A DNA stretch of 32,782 bases from an uncultured Mycoplasmatota bacterium (GCA_947646095.1 CANSFI010000017.1:1-32782), one strand, 5' to 3'; numbered from the stretch's first letter, positions 1 to 8,815 are shown. The notes: a model not told the origin generated them from the sequence alone. Numbers and translations are program-made.

Positions 1-426
1 TTAACAAAAGAATGGACAAATATACCAGCTTATAATTATACCTTAGAAGATGATAAGCCATCAAAATTTGAACAAGAAATATCTAAAATAACTGGTATGA
101 GTGAATCAAAAGCAATGTACCAACCAATTAAAAGAACCAATGTAAGAGCAAGAATGCCAAAATTATCAGATATAGAAGATTTAATAGTACTAGATTTAGA
201 AAATGAAAACCAACCAATGACAATGCCAAAATATTTATATGAAAATTTAAGGGAACCAAATACAGATGAACTACCATCCTGGTATTGGTTATCGACTGCG
301 TTTTCTGATGACTACCGTGCCAGGTATGGCTTCCGTGTGAACTTCTTTGAGTGTTCCAGTGCCAGCGTCAGCACTAGCGACTATGGTGGTGTCCGCCCAG
401 TTATAAAAATAGCAAAAACCATATAA
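1..426 (+). CDS. Pilin-like protein with hypervariable C-type-lectin-like C-terminus, 5' truncated by window edge
   Basis: The reading frame is open from base 1, so the gene starts outside the window; 141 codons are visible before TAA. The visible part closely matches the C-terminal half of the prepilin-type protein at 18584–19543, at both DNA and protein level: shared segments include KEWTNIP, LEDDKPSKFEQE, AMYQPIKRTNVRAR and PMTMPKYLYENL. By homology the missing N-terminus is probably a prepilin signal, but this cannot be seen. Compared with the paralog it has a few extra residues (ISKITGM region). After YWLSTA the two proteins diverge for about 28 codons and then rejoin at GGVRPVIKI. The YWLS...GVRPV pattern is typical of DUF6273-like / C-type-lectin-fold ligand-binding domains. 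A methionine at base 97 could be taken as a start but has no convincing ribosome binding site and lies inside conserved paralogous sequence. Surface display on a pilus is inferred. Confidence 0.8.
   Translation, partial: LTKEWTNIPAYNYTLEDDKPSKFEQEISKITGMSESKAMYQPIKRTNVRARMPKLSDIEDLIVLDLENENQPMTMPKYLYENLREPNTDELPSWYWLSTAFSDDYRARYGFRVNFFECSSASVSTSDYGGVRPVIKIAKTI
283..411 (+). other. Candidate DGR-type variable region (copy 1) with flanking conserved borders
   Basis: The tract 301–384 is about 55% GC by hand count over 295–396, inside otherwise strongly AT-rich DNA. Of its 28 codons, 25 end in C or T, half of them in C. It is bracketed by an 18-nt left border (283–300) that matches the copy at 19406 at 17 of 18 positions, and by a 21-nt right border (391–411, starting gtccgccc) identical to that copy. 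The interior is highly divergent. This is what adenine-directed mutagenesis of AAC/AAT-rich template codons leaves behind. No template repeat or reverse transcriptase is in the window, so the mechanism is inferred. Confidence 0.5.
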
Positions 427-429
427 AAT

Positions 430-461
430 AAAAGTCATATCTAAAATAATATGACTTTTTT
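430..461 (+). terminator. Rho-independent terminator after the truncated pilin-like gene
   Basis: The arms aaaagtcatat (430–440) and atatgactttt (449–459) pair perfectly around an 8-nt loop and run into a T tract. It starts 4 nt after the stop at 426 and meets the end of the convergent gene at 460, so it may stop transcription from both sides. Confidence 0.8.
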
Positions 462-828
462 AAATTATTTTTTTATATACTTTTTCTACAACATCTATTT
501 GTCTTTCAAGTTCTTTTATTTTTGCACATTTTACCTCTAATTCTCTTTTAGCAGAATTTTCTGTAGATTCATTTTTAATTTCTTCTAAACTTAAATTACC
601 TTCTAATAAATAATCTATATGTTCAGTTTTATTAAACATTAAAGAAAAAGCATTAATAATAGTAGAATCATTTTTACCACTATTTAGACAATCTGCTATA
701 TACTCAAGAATTCCTTTTCTAAATAGAGTAGTAGTATTTACTCCTTGAGAATCATTTAATCCAACAATAGTTAAATCATGAGTTTGAAAATATTTTTTTA
801 ATTCTTCTATTTTATTTTCTAAATCCAT
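460..828 (-). CDS. Hypothetical small coiled-coil protein
   Basis: A 122-residue protein if it starts at the ATG giving MDLENKIEELKKYF. An ATG 18 nt further upstream is less likely, because the ribosome binding site AAAGGA lies between the two ATGs, about 9 nt before the second. No signal peptide or membrane segment is visible. The first 20 residues and the last 40 (ELEVKCAKIKELERQIDVVE) are heptad-like and charged, which suggests coiled coils at both ends. I do not recognise a family. It is convergent with the truncated pilin gene and divergent from the frameshifted gene at 918. Confidence 0.6.
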   Translation of the reverse strand: MDLENKIEELKKYFQTHDLTIVGLNDSQGVNTTTLFRKGILEYIADCLNSGKNDSTIINAFSLMFNKTEHIDYLLEGNLSLEEIKNESTENSAKRELEVKCAKIKELERQIDVVEKVYKKII

Positions 829-890
829 AAAACTGTTTCCTTTCATTGATGTTTTAATATAATGTTTTTAAATATTAGATTTTGTTGCAC

Positions 891-896
891 TATAAT
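891..896 (+). promoter_or_regulatory. Probable -10 box for the gene at 918
   Basis: A perfect TATAAT lies 21 nt before the start codon at 918, but the -35 position (868–873, TTAAAT) is poor. The same ~70-nt divergent gap must also hold the promoter of the minus-strand gene ending at 460. The strong ribosome binding site GGAGGG (903–908) follows. Confidence 0.4.
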
Positions 897-917
897 TAAT
901 GTGGAGGGAAATTTAAG

Positions 918-2319
918 ATGTTTAAAAATAAAGAAATAAAAGAAAAATCCAATTTTGAAATAGATTTAAATTATGATTGTGTACTTGGAAATAATATATC
1001 ACAAAATAAGGATTTAGATTTTTTTGAAGAAATCGAAGTGACTGTAGATTTAGCTAGTTGTTTATCTGATTTAGAAAAGACAGATAGAGTATGGATAAAA
1101 ATGATAGAAGAAAGAATGCTAAACTATGATAGTCTTGAAGAATTAATAACTAGTTTGGCATCAGTTATTAATGTTTTATATGAATTTAAATATAAAAATG
1201 CTAAAGAAAATGTTGAAAATATTTGTATACATACAGGAATTTCTTTATTTTATGAATTTATTGTAGAAGGAAGTACTTCTTTTCCAGTCGATGAAACGGA
1301 CAATGATAAATCGTTAATATATGAAACATTTAATTATAGATATAATACTATATTTTGCAATGATGAACTCTATTATAGAGTAGATAGAGAAAATGATGAA
1401 ATTCATGAATGGTATACATGTTATGATTTGTTTCAGTTAATGTGTTTCAGAAAATATAATGAAATATTAAAAATTAGATTGTCTATCGAAAAAGGATATT
1501 TAGAAGACTATGCTACACAAGAAATGGTTAAATTGTATCATAACACAGAGAATTTAAATAGTTTTAATAATAGTTTTGAAACTATTATTAAAAAACTAAA
1601 TATAATGAATCTTTTAAAGCTTTTAGTGAATTTTTGAGTCTGTTCGCATATAAAGATATATCAAGAAACAATAAAAAATGTTACTGATAATAAAAAACTA
1701 AAGAACCGTTTAGAAAAAGAACATATTAAATTAATAGATAAACTTAAATCTATGCAGCAACCATTAAAAGAAGAAAATAACTTGACTTACGAAACTAAAT
1801 TGAATCAAATAATAGAAGAATTAAGTAAATGGTCAAAAGAAGATATTAATAATTCATTAAATTGTGTAGAACATGCTGTTTATTATTTGAAAGATAAAAT
1901 AGAAGTAAAAAATAAAGGTGCTAAAGTTTTAACATCTATGTTTGATGATGCTTCATATATAGAGGATTTTTCTGAAATTTTAACAATTGAAATATTATAT
2001 GATTTAGTTGTTAAAAAATCTAATTTTGCTTTTGTTAGTAACGGATATTTTTCTAAAAAACAAAATTTAGATAGAAGTTTAAAGTATTCAAAAACAGAAA
2101 TGTACCACAAACACCTATAATAGATTTACTTATATATGAAGATAGATTAGTTTTAAATAAAATGGATAAAAAAATAGCTTAAGTAAAATAGATATAACTA
2201 AAGAAATAAGTGATAAAACAAATATAAATTATCATCAATTCTTAGAGTCTATATTAAAGAAATGGGAAGAATATTATGAAACAAAAATAGAAAATCCTAA
2301 AATTAAAAATTTTCATTAA
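918..2319 (+). pseudogene. Frameshifted unknown gene, about 465 codons in original form
   Basis: A good start (GGAGGG then ATG, 9 nt apart) opens a 239-codon frame that stops at 1637, but coding-like sequence continues in changing frames to TAA at 2319. Near 1596 the frame giving KYNESFKAFSEFLSLF continues naturally if one A is added to an A run. Near 1675 the frame returns with KLKNRLEKEHIKLIDKLK. Near 2101 it shifts to PQTPIIDLLIYEDRLVLNKM. At the A7 run 2168–2174 it shifts again to SLSKIDITKEISDKTN and ends in KIENPKIKNFH. The product would be a soluble, charged, helical protein that I do not recognise. A terminator follows at 2369. The breaks sit in or near short A runs, so real decay, slippage or sequencing error are all possible. 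In-frame read-through of the TGA is less likely, because the natural continuation is in another frame. Confidence 0.65.
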
Positions 2320-2368
2320 ATTTTAAAAATCGCTGACATTATTTAAAACAAATGAATAAATTATAAAT

Positions 2369-2403
2369 AAAAGACTACTGGTTAAAATTACTAATAGTCT
2401 TTT
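2369..2403 (+). terminator. Rho-independent terminator after the frameshifted gene
   Basis: The arms aaaagacta (2369–2377) and tagtctttt (2395–2403) form a perfect 9-bp stem with a 17-nt loop. It lies just before the promoter at 2426. Confidence 0.65.
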
Positions 2404-2425
2404 AATATTTAGAGTAAAAATTCTG

Positions 2426-2454
2426 TTGATAAATGTCATATCTTCTGATATAAT
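2426..2454 (+). promoter_or_regulatory. Sigma-A-type promoter for the genes at 2480 and 3255
   Basis: TTGATA (2426–2431), a 17-nt spacer, then a perfect TATAAT (2449–2454). Transcription would start near 2461, before the ribosome binding site and ATG at 2480. This rules out the in-frame TTG at 2426 as a start. Confidence 0.8.
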
Positions 2455-2479
2455 GTTAGTGTTTGATAGGAGAGTTGTT

Positions 2480-3253
2480 ATGAAGTTAAAAATTAAATTT
2501 GAAAATGTTTTTGTAGTATTTAGTTTGATATTTATATTTGGATGCTGCTGTTTTTATGGATACCGTTTAGTTAAATATTATCGTGTATTTAATCCTAAAA
2601 CAGAAACAGGAGAAAAAGTGGAAACCTTATCAGCAACTATAAGAAAAGATAGTCCAGTAATAGCTGATGGAGATGGACTATATATTCATAATGGAGATTT
2701 TGTATTTAAAGGTGAAAAAGTAAATAATTATGTATCTTATAACGATAAAATATGGCGAGTACTTCAAGTTTATAGATCAGGACTTGTAAAAATGGTTTTA
2801 GATACACCTTTAACTAATTTAGACTATGGAGAAACTAATACAACTTACGATAAATCAAAAATTTATGAATTTATAAAAAATGAAAACAATTTAAAAATTA
2901 ATACTAATAATTTAGAAAAAACATCTATCTGTTTAGATGAGATTGATGATACTAATAAAATAACATGTACTAAAAAAATAGATGAATATGTTTCAATATT
3001 AGGTATTAGTGACTATGCTACTAGTTTAAATGCCGAAACAAAAAAATCTTTTATAACAGGGGAAAATAGCATATGGTTATATAATAAAAATAGTGAAGGA
3101 CTTGCTTGGAATATAACCGAAGGAATGCTTAATCAAGATGATCTTTCTAATGAATATGAAGTAAGACCAGTAATAACACTAAAAAATAATTCTCATAGCG
3201 AAGCTGGAGACGGAACCAAAAATAATCCTTATATAGTAAAGGATGGTGAATAA
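2480..3253 (+). CDS. Membrane-anchored protein with DUF6273-like (C-type-lectin-like) C-terminal domain
   Basis: 257 residues from the ATG at 2480, chosen because ATAGGAGAG lies just upstream and the promoter -10 box sits at 2449–2454. Residues ~8–30 are one hydrophobic segment (VFVVFSLIFIFGCCCFYGYR), so this is probably a single-pass protein with an outside C-terminus. The extracellular part contains NDKIWRVLQVYRSGLVKMVL, then near the end YEVRPVITLK and GDGTKNNPYIV, a pattern common in DUF6273-like domains of Bacillota surface proteins. The tail shares RPVI(T/K) with the two pilin-like proteins of this window, but here the DNA is ordinary AT-rich sequence with no variable tract. The gene abuts the glycosidase gene at 3255 and is likely co-transcribed with it. 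Binding partner unknown. Confidence 0.7.
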   Translation: MKLKIKFENVFVVFSLIFIFGCCCFYGYRLVKYYRVFNPKTETGEKVETLSATIRKDSPVIADGDGLYIHNGDFVFKGEKVNNYVSYNDKIWRVLQVYRSGLVKMVLDTPLTNLDYGETNTTYDKSKIYEFIKNENNLKINTNNLEKTSICLDEIDDTNKITCTKKIDEYVSILGISDYATSLNAETKKSFITGENSIWLYNKNSEGLAWNITEGMLNQDDLSNEYEVRPVITLKNNSHSEAGDGTKNNPYIVKDGE

Positions 3254-3254
3254 T

Positions 3255-4259
3255 ATGCGTAAAAGTACAATTGCTATCATCGTTTTAGATGTAATAATAG
3301 CTATATGTTTTTTCTTGACTTATGGACCGTTTTCAGGTCTTCGAAATTATTTGATTACAACAGCTATGAATACCACAACTCATCAATATTTAGCTTACAT
3401 TTTTTATTCCGATAAAACAATTCAAGATGTTTTAAAACAAAACTATTATGTTGAAATAAAAGAAGATGTAGATTTATCACAAATAACTATGAAACCTGGT
3501 GATAAAAATACTTGTGTAGATGAGTTTGATTGTGCTATATTAGATAGAGAAGAAAGTCAATCTTATAAAATAATCGATATAAAGGCTGGTAATTCAACAG
3601 GATATTTAGTTGCAATCTATGATCCATCTAAAGTAGAAATGATTCGCAAAGAACAACTTGGAACTAGATATGGTGAAAGAATAATTGATATGTGTCCAAG
3701 ATACAATGCATCAGTTTGTATTAATGGTGGTGGATTTTATGATGATGGGATTGTAACAACTGGTTCTCCTTTAGGATATGTTATTGATAACAAACAAGTT
3801 GTATGGTCTAGTGGGGATTCTAATGTTGCTCGTGGTAATCTAGTAGGATTTACTGAGGATAACAAATTACTTCTTATGAGCAATGCTACTGCTAATGAAG
3901 CAATCGAAGCAGGCGTAGAAGATGCTATGGAATTTGGTCCTTTCTTAATTGTAAATGGTAAATCTATGGAAATCCATGGGAATCCAAATGGAAATGCACC
4001 AAGAACAGCTATCGCTCAAAGAAAAGATGGTATCGTATTATTCCTTATTATTGATGGTTATGAATGGAATCAAGTAGGTGCAACATTAAAACAAACAATT
4101 GAGGTATTAGAAAAATATCACGCTTATAATGCCGCTAACTTAGATGGTGGGACATCATCAACTTTAATTGTTGAAAATAAATTCTATAATAAACAAAGAG
4201 ATGATATGATGGCACAAGGTGGAAGATATGTTGTTAATGGTTGGGCTCTTGTGAGGTAA
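3255..4259 (+). CDS. Phosphodiester glycosidase (NAGPA-domain) family exopolysaccharide-type protein
   Basis: 334 residues from the ATG at 3255; an ATG at 3243 inside the previous gene is possible but worse placed relative to GGTGA (3245–3249). An N-terminal membrane anchor (IAIIVLDVIIAICFFLTY) is followed by an outside domain. Diagnostic NAGPA-family (PF09992) blocks are visible: CINGGGFYDDG near residues 152–162, PRTAIAQRKDG, and NLDGGTSSTLIV near the C-terminus. The family hydrolyses phosphodiester-linked sugars; bacterial members are usually tied to cell-surface polysaccharide metabolism, and the exact substrate cannot be told here. The C-terminus overlaps the end of the convergent membrane gene by 26 nt. 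Co-transcription with the lectin-like gene upstream suggests a cell-envelope role. Confidence 0.85.
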   Translation: MRKSTIAIIVLDVIIAICFFLTYGPFSGLRNYLITTAMNTTTHQYLAYIFYSDKTIQDVLKQNYYVEIKEDVDLSQITMKPGDKNTCVDEFDCAILDREESQSYKIIDIKAGNSTGYLVAIYDPSKVEMIRKEQLGTRYGERIIDMCPRYNASVCINGGGFYDDGIVTTGSPLGYVIDNKQVVWSSGDSNVARGNLVGFTEDNKLLLMSNATANEAIEAGVEDAMEFGPFLIVNGKSMEIHGNPNGNAPRTAIAQRKDGIVLFLIIDGYEWNQVGATLKQTIEVLEKYHAYNAANLDGGTSSTLIVENKFYNKQRDDMMAQGGRYVVNGWALVR

Positions 4260-4791
4260 GCCTATAAGTATTTATCCCATACTTTTCATCCATATGATCA
4301 AAGAAAATTTCATTTCTAATAGGGTGATAAGTTAGGTAACCTAAAATAACATAATTAATAATAATTAAAGCAATAGAAACAGTATTTAATATATCAATAT
4401 TGTTTCTTTTCTGTATAAAATAGTTAATAACTTGACTTATAATAATAGTAATAATTAAAACTATTATATTTAAAATCATTTTAGAGCCAATCTTATAATA
4501 AAATGGTAAATAAACAATTAAAAAAATTGGAATACTAGTAGTTGCTGATATATATAAACTTAAGAAAAAATTATTAAAATCAATCTTAAATTTTTTCATA
4601 ATTAAAAAATCAAATAAACCTCCTAAAATAATTGAAGTATATAACATTTTCATATGTTCCCAAATACTTTCGTTTACAGGGAAGAATAAAGCACTAATTG
4701 AATTTGGAAATACATCATATCCAAAATGAATCAAAAAACTTAAAACAAAAATAATAATAGCTGTAATAATCTTACTTTTAGTCAAATTCAT
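4234..4791 (-). CDS. Small polytopic membrane protein, DUF6512-like
   Basis: 185 residues with about five to six hydrophobic segments spread over the whole length (IITAIIIFVLSFLIHFGY at the N-terminus, ISATTSIPIFLIVYLPF, MILNIIVLIITIIISQVI, ALIIINYVILGYL). The segment FFPVNESIWEHMKMLY after the first helix resembles the conserved NES-WEH-K block that I associate with the DUF6512 membrane family; function of that family is unknown. The ribosome binding site on the minus strand is a modest AGAGTG 5 nt before the ATG. The 3' end runs 26 nt into the convergent glycosidase gene, and I see no terminator between them. Confidence 0.65.
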   Translation of the reverse strand: MNLTKSKIITAIIIFVLSFLIHFGYDVFPNSISALFFPVNESIWEHMKMLYTSIILGGLFDFLIMKKFKIDFNNFFLSLYISATTSIPIFLIVYLPFYYKIGSKMILNIIVLIITIIISQVINYFIQKRNNIDILNTVSIALIIINYVILGYLTYHPIRNEIFFDHMDEKYGINTYRLTSQEPNH

Positions 4792-4911
4792 ATTTTCACT
4801 CTTTTCTATATTAATATTATGTAAAAAAATACAAAAAATATTAAAAATTTTAAAATAAAAAAAGGATTTTAGACTTTTTTGTCGTATATTATTATTAGGG
4901 AGTATGATTTT

Positions 4912-6654
4912 ATGAGCTTAATTAGTAAAGAAGTTATTGACGAAATTAGAACATCTGTAGATATTGTAGATATCATCAGTAGTTATATTCCTTTAACTCA
5001 AAAAGGTAAAAATTATTTTGGAATATGTCCATTCCATGATGATAATAATCCTAGTATGAGTGTTTCTAAAGAAAAACAAATATATACTTGTTTTTCTTGT
5101 GGAGCAAGTGGTAATGTTTTTAAATTTATTATGGATTATGAAAATATATCATTTGTTGAAACTGTAAAAAAATGTGCTGATGTATCAGGAATACCATTAG
5201 ATATTAATGTTAATAATAAGAATGATTTTAGTAAGAATAAAGAATTATATGAAATATATGACATAAGTACTAAATTCTATCAAAATAACATTAATACATC
5301 TATTGGAAAACAAGCTAAACAATATTTACAAAATAGGCAAATAACTGATCAGATTATTAAAGAATTTGGAATTGGACTAGCTCTAAAAAATAGGAAAATT
5401 CTCACCCAATTATTAATAAATAAAAAATATAACGAAAAAGACTTAATTAGAAGTGGTTTAGTTATCAGTGATGGAGCTAATCTAACAGATATTTATTATG
5501 ATAGAATTATGTTTCCTATTGAAGATTTAACAGGTAGAGTAGTTGGTTTTAGTGGAAGACTTTATAATGGTGAAAAAAACTACAAATATATCAATACTAA
5601 AGAAACAGAAATATTTAAAAAAGGGGAGATATTATATAATTATAAAAGGGCAAAAGATTCAGCTAGAAAAAAAGGGTATGTAATAGTTATGGAAGGATTT
5701 ATGGATGTCATTAGAGCTTATACTATAGGTGTAGATAATGCAATTGCTACTATGGGTACAGCTGTAACTAAAAATCAAGCTATGACTATTAAAAAAATGT
5801 CCAAAGAAGTATATTTATGTTTTGATGGCGATGATGCAGGTGCTAAAGCTACTAGTAGTTGCTCTGATGAATTAATTAGTATTGGAGTAAATCCTAAAAT
5901 AATTAGGTTAGAAGAAAATTTGGATCCTGATGAATACATAAAAAAATATGGTAAAGAAAAATTTTTAAATAAGATTGATAATCCAATTAATGTAATGGAT
6001 TTTAAATTAAACTATTTAAAGAAAAACAAAGATATAAATGATAGTGAAGATTTAGCGCATTATGTTAATCAGGTTATCAAAGAACTAGAAAAAATAGATG
6101 ATGATGTATTAAAAGAAATAACCCTAAAAAAAATAAGTTTAGAGTCTAACTTAGATATAGAATTTTTAAAAGAGCGTTTAAAACAAGATAAAAATAGTAA
6201 TAATAAAAAAGAAGTAATAAAAACTAATAAGATAAAAAAGAAAAACAAATACGATAAAGCTCAAGAAAACTTAGTTTATTATATGTTGCAAAATAAAGAA
6301 GTAATAAAAATATATAATAAAAAAATAACATATATACCTGATGAAAAATTGAGGTTTTTAGCTAGAGAAATAAGTTTATACTATAAAGAAAATAATGATT
6401 TTAGTTTAGCTGATTTTATGACTAGTATAACTGAACATAAAGATATGTATAATACACTTAGTAATGTTTTAAAACTTAATTTAAATGAACAGTATACTAA
6501 TGAAGAAATTAATGATTATATTGATGTTATCAAAGAATATAATGTCAATTATCAAATAAAGAGAATAAAAGACAAGATGAAAAGTATAACTGATCCTATA
6601 GAACAAGCTAAATTAGCAGAGGAAATAATAAAAATAAAATTGGATATTAATTAA
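4912..6654 (+). CDS. dnaG: DNA primase DnaG
   Basis: Synthesises RNA primers on single-stranded DNA at the replication fork. 580 residues, near the usual ~600. The start is ATG 4912, with AGGGAG 9 nt upstream; an in-frame TTG at 4879 lies before that site and is rejected. The N-terminal CHC2 zinc finger has Cys39, His42, Cys60 and Cys63 (CPFHDDNNPSMS...CFSCG). The Toprim core shows VMEGFMDVIRAY with Glu near 260 and YLCFDGDDAGAKAT near 300, which supply the metal-binding acidic residues. The C-terminal ~150 residues are the less conserved helicase-binding region. It is followed after 15 nt by rpoD, the classic macromolecular-synthesis arrangement of Bacillota (rpsU is not adjacent here). Confidence 0.97.
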   Translation: MSLISKEVIDEIRTSVDIVDIISSYIPLTQKGKNYFGICPFHDDNNPSMSVSKEKQIYTCFSCGASGNVFKFIMDYENISFVETVKKCADVSGIPLDINVNNKNDFSKNKELYEIYDISTKFYQNNINTSIGKQAKQYLQNRQITDQIIKEFGIGLALKNRKILTQLLINKKYNEKDLIRSGLVISDGANLTDIYYDRIMFPIEDLTGRVVGFSGRLYNGEKNYKYINTKETEIFKKGEILYNYKRAKDSARKKGYVIVMEGFMDVIRAYTIGVDNAIATMGTAVTKNQAMTIKKMSKEVYLCFDGDDAGAKATSSCSDELISIGVNPKIIRLEENLDPDEYIKKYGKEKFLNKIDNPINVMDFKLNYLKKNKDINDSEDLAHYVNQVIKELEKIDDDVLKEITLKKISLESNLDIEFLKERLKQDKNSNNKKEVIKTNKIKKKNKYDKAQENLVYYMLQNKEVIKIYNKKITYIPDEKLRFLAREISLYYKENNDFSLADFMTSITEHKDMYNTLSNVLKLNLNEQYTNEEINDYIDVIKEYNVNYQIKRIKDKMKSITDPIEQAKLAEEIIKIKLDIN

Positions 6655-6669
6655 AATAAGGAGAATATT

Positions 6670-7761
6670 ATGAACGAAATAAAAACATTTGATGAAAGAA
6701 AACAAGAATTAGTAAAAAAAGGAAAAGAAAAAGGATTTATAACCTATGAAGAGCTTGCAAATTCACTAAAAGGTTTAGATTTAGATAGTGATTCTTTAGA
6801 TGAACTTTATAATTTATTTAATGAAAATAATATTGCTGTTGTATCAGAAGATGATGATCAAAATAATGATAATGATTCATCTAATGTAGACAAACTACTT
6901 TTAGATGACAATGCTATAACTAAGGATTTAAACATAAATGATCCAGTTCGTATGTATTTAAAAGAAATAGGTCAAATAAAGCTTTTAACCATGGAAGAAG
7001 AATTAGAACTTGCGGATCGTATTATCGAAGGAGATGAGCAAGCTAAACAAATTTTAGCAGAAGCAAATCTACGTTTAGTTGTTAGTATTGCTAAAAGATA
7101 TGTAGGCAGAGGAATGCTATTTCTAGATTTAATTCAAGAAGGAAATATCGGTCTTATGAAATCGGTAGAAAAGTTTGATGTTACAAAAGGATATAAATTT
7201 TCTACTTATGCAACTTGGTGGATTAGACAAGCTATAACTCGTGCTATAGCAGATCAAGCCAGAACTATTCGTGTTCCAGTTCATATGGTTGAAACCATTA
7301 ATAAGTTAGCTCGTGTTCAAAGACAGTTAACCCTAGAACTTAATCGTGAACCAACTGAGGAAGAACTTGCTAAAAAAATGAATATTTCAGTTGACAAAAT
7401 AAGAGATATTTATAAAATTTCTCAAGAACCAGTAAGTTTAGAAACGCCAATAGGTGAAGAAGATGATTCGCACTTAGGTGACTTTGTTCCAGATGAAAGG
7501 AATATGAGCCCTGAGGAATATGCTACTAATGAAATGCTAAAAGATGAAATATCTGAAGTTCTTTTAACATTAACAGAACGTGAAGAAAAGGTTATTCGTT
7601 TACGTTTTGGACTTGAAGATGGAAAAAGTAGAACATTAGAAGAAGTAGGTCAAATGTTTGGAGTAACACGTGAACGTATTCGTCAAATAGAAGCTAAAGC
7701 CTTAAGAAAACTTCGTCACCCTTCAAGATCAAGAAAACTAAAGGATTACATGAGTGATTAA
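6670..7761 (+). CDS. rpoD: Primary RNA polymerase sigma factor RpoD/SigA
   Basis: Housekeeping sigma factor that directs RNA polymerase to TTGACA/TATAAT promoters. 363 residues, close to Bacillus SigA (371). The start has AAGGAG 8 nt upstream. Region 1.1-like residues 1–55 are followed by an acidic linker, then region 1.2 ([17 protein letters not shown]), region 2 ([35 protein letters not shown], and the melting helix [19 protein letters not shown] with both tryptophans), region 3 ([12 protein letters not shown]) and region 4 ([31 protein letters not shown]). The end overlaps the start of trmK by 8 nt. It is a useful reference for the two aberrant sigma paralogs at 21596 and 22564, which lack the WW pair. 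Confidence 0.98.
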   Translation: MNEIKTFDERKQELVKKGKEKGFITYEELANSLKGLDLDSDSLDELYNLFNENNIAVVSEDDDQNNDNDSSNVDKLLLDDNAITKDLNINDPVRMYLKEIGQIKLLTMEEELELADRIIEGDEQAKQILAEANLRLVVSIAKRYVGRGMLFLDLIQEGNIGLMKSVEKFDVTKGYKFSTYATWWIRQAITRAIADQARTIRVPVHMVETINKLARVQRQLTLELNREPTEEELAKKMNISVDKIRDIYKISQEPVSLETPIGEEDDSHLGDFVPDERNMSPEEYATNEMLKDEISEVLLTLTEREEKVIRLRFGLEDGKSRTLEEVGQMFGVTRERIRQIEAKALRKLRHPSRSRKLKDYMSD

Positions 7762-8398
7762 GTTATCACCTAGATTAAAAGCTATAGCAGATCTTATTGA
7801 TGAAAATAGCAAAGTAGTAGATATTGGTTGTGATCATGCTTTATTAGATATATTTTTAACTCAAAATAAAAACTGTCATTGTTTAGCTACTGATATTAGC
7901 GTTTCATGTATATTAAAAGCTCAGGATAATATAAAAAAATATGACTTAGAAAAAGAAGTTAAAACAATGATAACAGATGGATTAGAGAATATCAATTATA
8001 AAAATTATGATTATATTGTAATATCAGGAATGGGTTTTCAAACAATCAAGAAAATTTTAAAAAATAAAATTCCAAACAAATTAATTATTCAATCAAACAA
8101 TAATATAGAAAAGTTAAAATACTATTTATTTAAAAAATATAAATTAGTGAATGAAAAAGTAGTTTTAGATAATAATATATATTATATAATTATGAGTTTA
8201 GAAAAAGGTAAAAAAAGATATAAATATGATGATTATATTATTGGATTAAATAAAGATAATTATGAATATATAAATTATCTTTATAACAAATATATTAAAA
8301 TTTATACTAAATTACCTAATAAATATTTCTTAAAAAAAATAAATTTATATAGAAAAATAAAGCATTTAAAAAAAGCAATAACCTTAATAAAGTTATAG
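7754..8398 (+). CDS. trmK: tRNA (adenine(22)-N(1))-methyltransferase TrmK
   Basis: Methylates N1 of A22 in the D-arm region of tRNAs, using S-adenosylmethionine. 214 residues, slightly short for the family (~230). It starts with GTG inside the end of rpoD, giving [15 protein letters not shown], the typical family opening. Motif I is [15 protein letters not shown] (residues ~21–35), the SAM-binding loop; [13 protein letters not shown] and KLIIQSNNN are the further family blocks. The C-terminal third is lysine-, tyrosine- and asparagine-rich and less conserved. Position directly after rpoD matches yqfN (trmK) in Bacillus. The 8-nt overlap suggests translational coupling. Confidence 0.92.
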   Translation: MIKLSPRLKAIADLIDENSKVVDIGCDHALLDIFLTQNKNCHCLATDISVSCILKAQDNIKKYDLEKEVKTMITDGLENINYKNYDYIVISGMGFQTIKKILKNKIPNKLIIQSNNNIEKLKYYLFKKYKLVNEKVVLDNNIYYIIMSLEKGKKRYKYDDYIIGLNKDNYEYINYLYNKYIKIYTKLPNKYFLKKINLYRKIKHLKKAITLIKL

Positions 8399-8401
8399 CT
8401 T

Positions 8402-8770
8402 TTATAGAAAAAAGGTAGGCCCATTATTATTAGTTTCTTGAATATTTTGTGATGTTTCCAAAGCTTTTTCTTCCATTACTTGATTTTGATTTGAACTAGT
8501 ATTGGAATTATCGACTTTAGGAGTAACATTATCAACCTTTTTAAATTCATTCATAACTCTAAACATTGTTTTAGCATTTTTCATAACTGGGCTTATTTGT
8601 TTAACTAATGGAATAGCTTGATTAACAACACCTAATGTTTTTTGTGTTCCACTTATAATAGATGATAGCCTTCCACCACCAAATAGGGTTCCAAGTAATC
8701 CTCTAGAGGAGGAAACAGCTGGAGTAACACTATAAGGAATAGTTGAAAAATAAGGATTATAATAATTCAT
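8402..8770 (-). CDS. yqfQ: YqfQ/VrrA-like protein
   Basis: 122 residues. The opening MNYYNPYFSTIPYS is followed by a Gly/Ser segment (SSRGLLGTLFGGGRLSSII), a helical stretch (GTQKTLGVVNQAIPLVKQISPVMKNAKTMFRVMNEFKK) and a polar, Asn/Gln-rich tail. This order resembles the YqfQ/VrrA family (PF14181), and in Bacillus yqfQ lies in the same sigA–trmK neighbourhood; function is not established to my knowledge. The ribosome binding site on the minus strand is AAAGGAG 6 nt before the ATG, with TATAAT further upstream. It converges on trmK with a 3-nt gap and no clear terminator. Confidence 0.7.
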   Translation of the reverse strand: MNYYNPYFSTIPYSVTPAVSSSRGLLGTLFGGGRLSSIISGTQKTLGVVNQAIPLVKQISPVMKNAKTMFRVMNEFKKVDNVTPKVDNSNTSSNQNQVMEEKALETSQNIQETNNNGPTFFL

Positions 8771-8815
8771 GTTATACTCCTTTCTAATTTATTATATGAA
8801 AAATTAAAAAAAAGT

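Noticed and set aside
1635-1637. In-frame TGA followed by more coding-like sequence could suggest TGA recoding (Trp or selenocysteine).
   Set aside because: Tryptophan is encoded by TGG throughout, TGA ends the gene at 12745, and the natural continuation past ~1596 lies in another frame. No SECIS-like hairpin is apparent.
2426-2479. An in-frame TTG start would lengthen the lectin-like protein by 18 residues.
   Set aside because: The TTG is part of the -35 box TTGATA of a strong promoter; the ribosome binding site AGGAG is just before the ATG at 2480.
4879-4911. An in-frame TTG start would lengthen DnaG by 11 residues.
   Set aside because: The ribosome binding site AGGGAG lies inside this extension, 9 nt before ATG 4912, and primases normally start close to this point.
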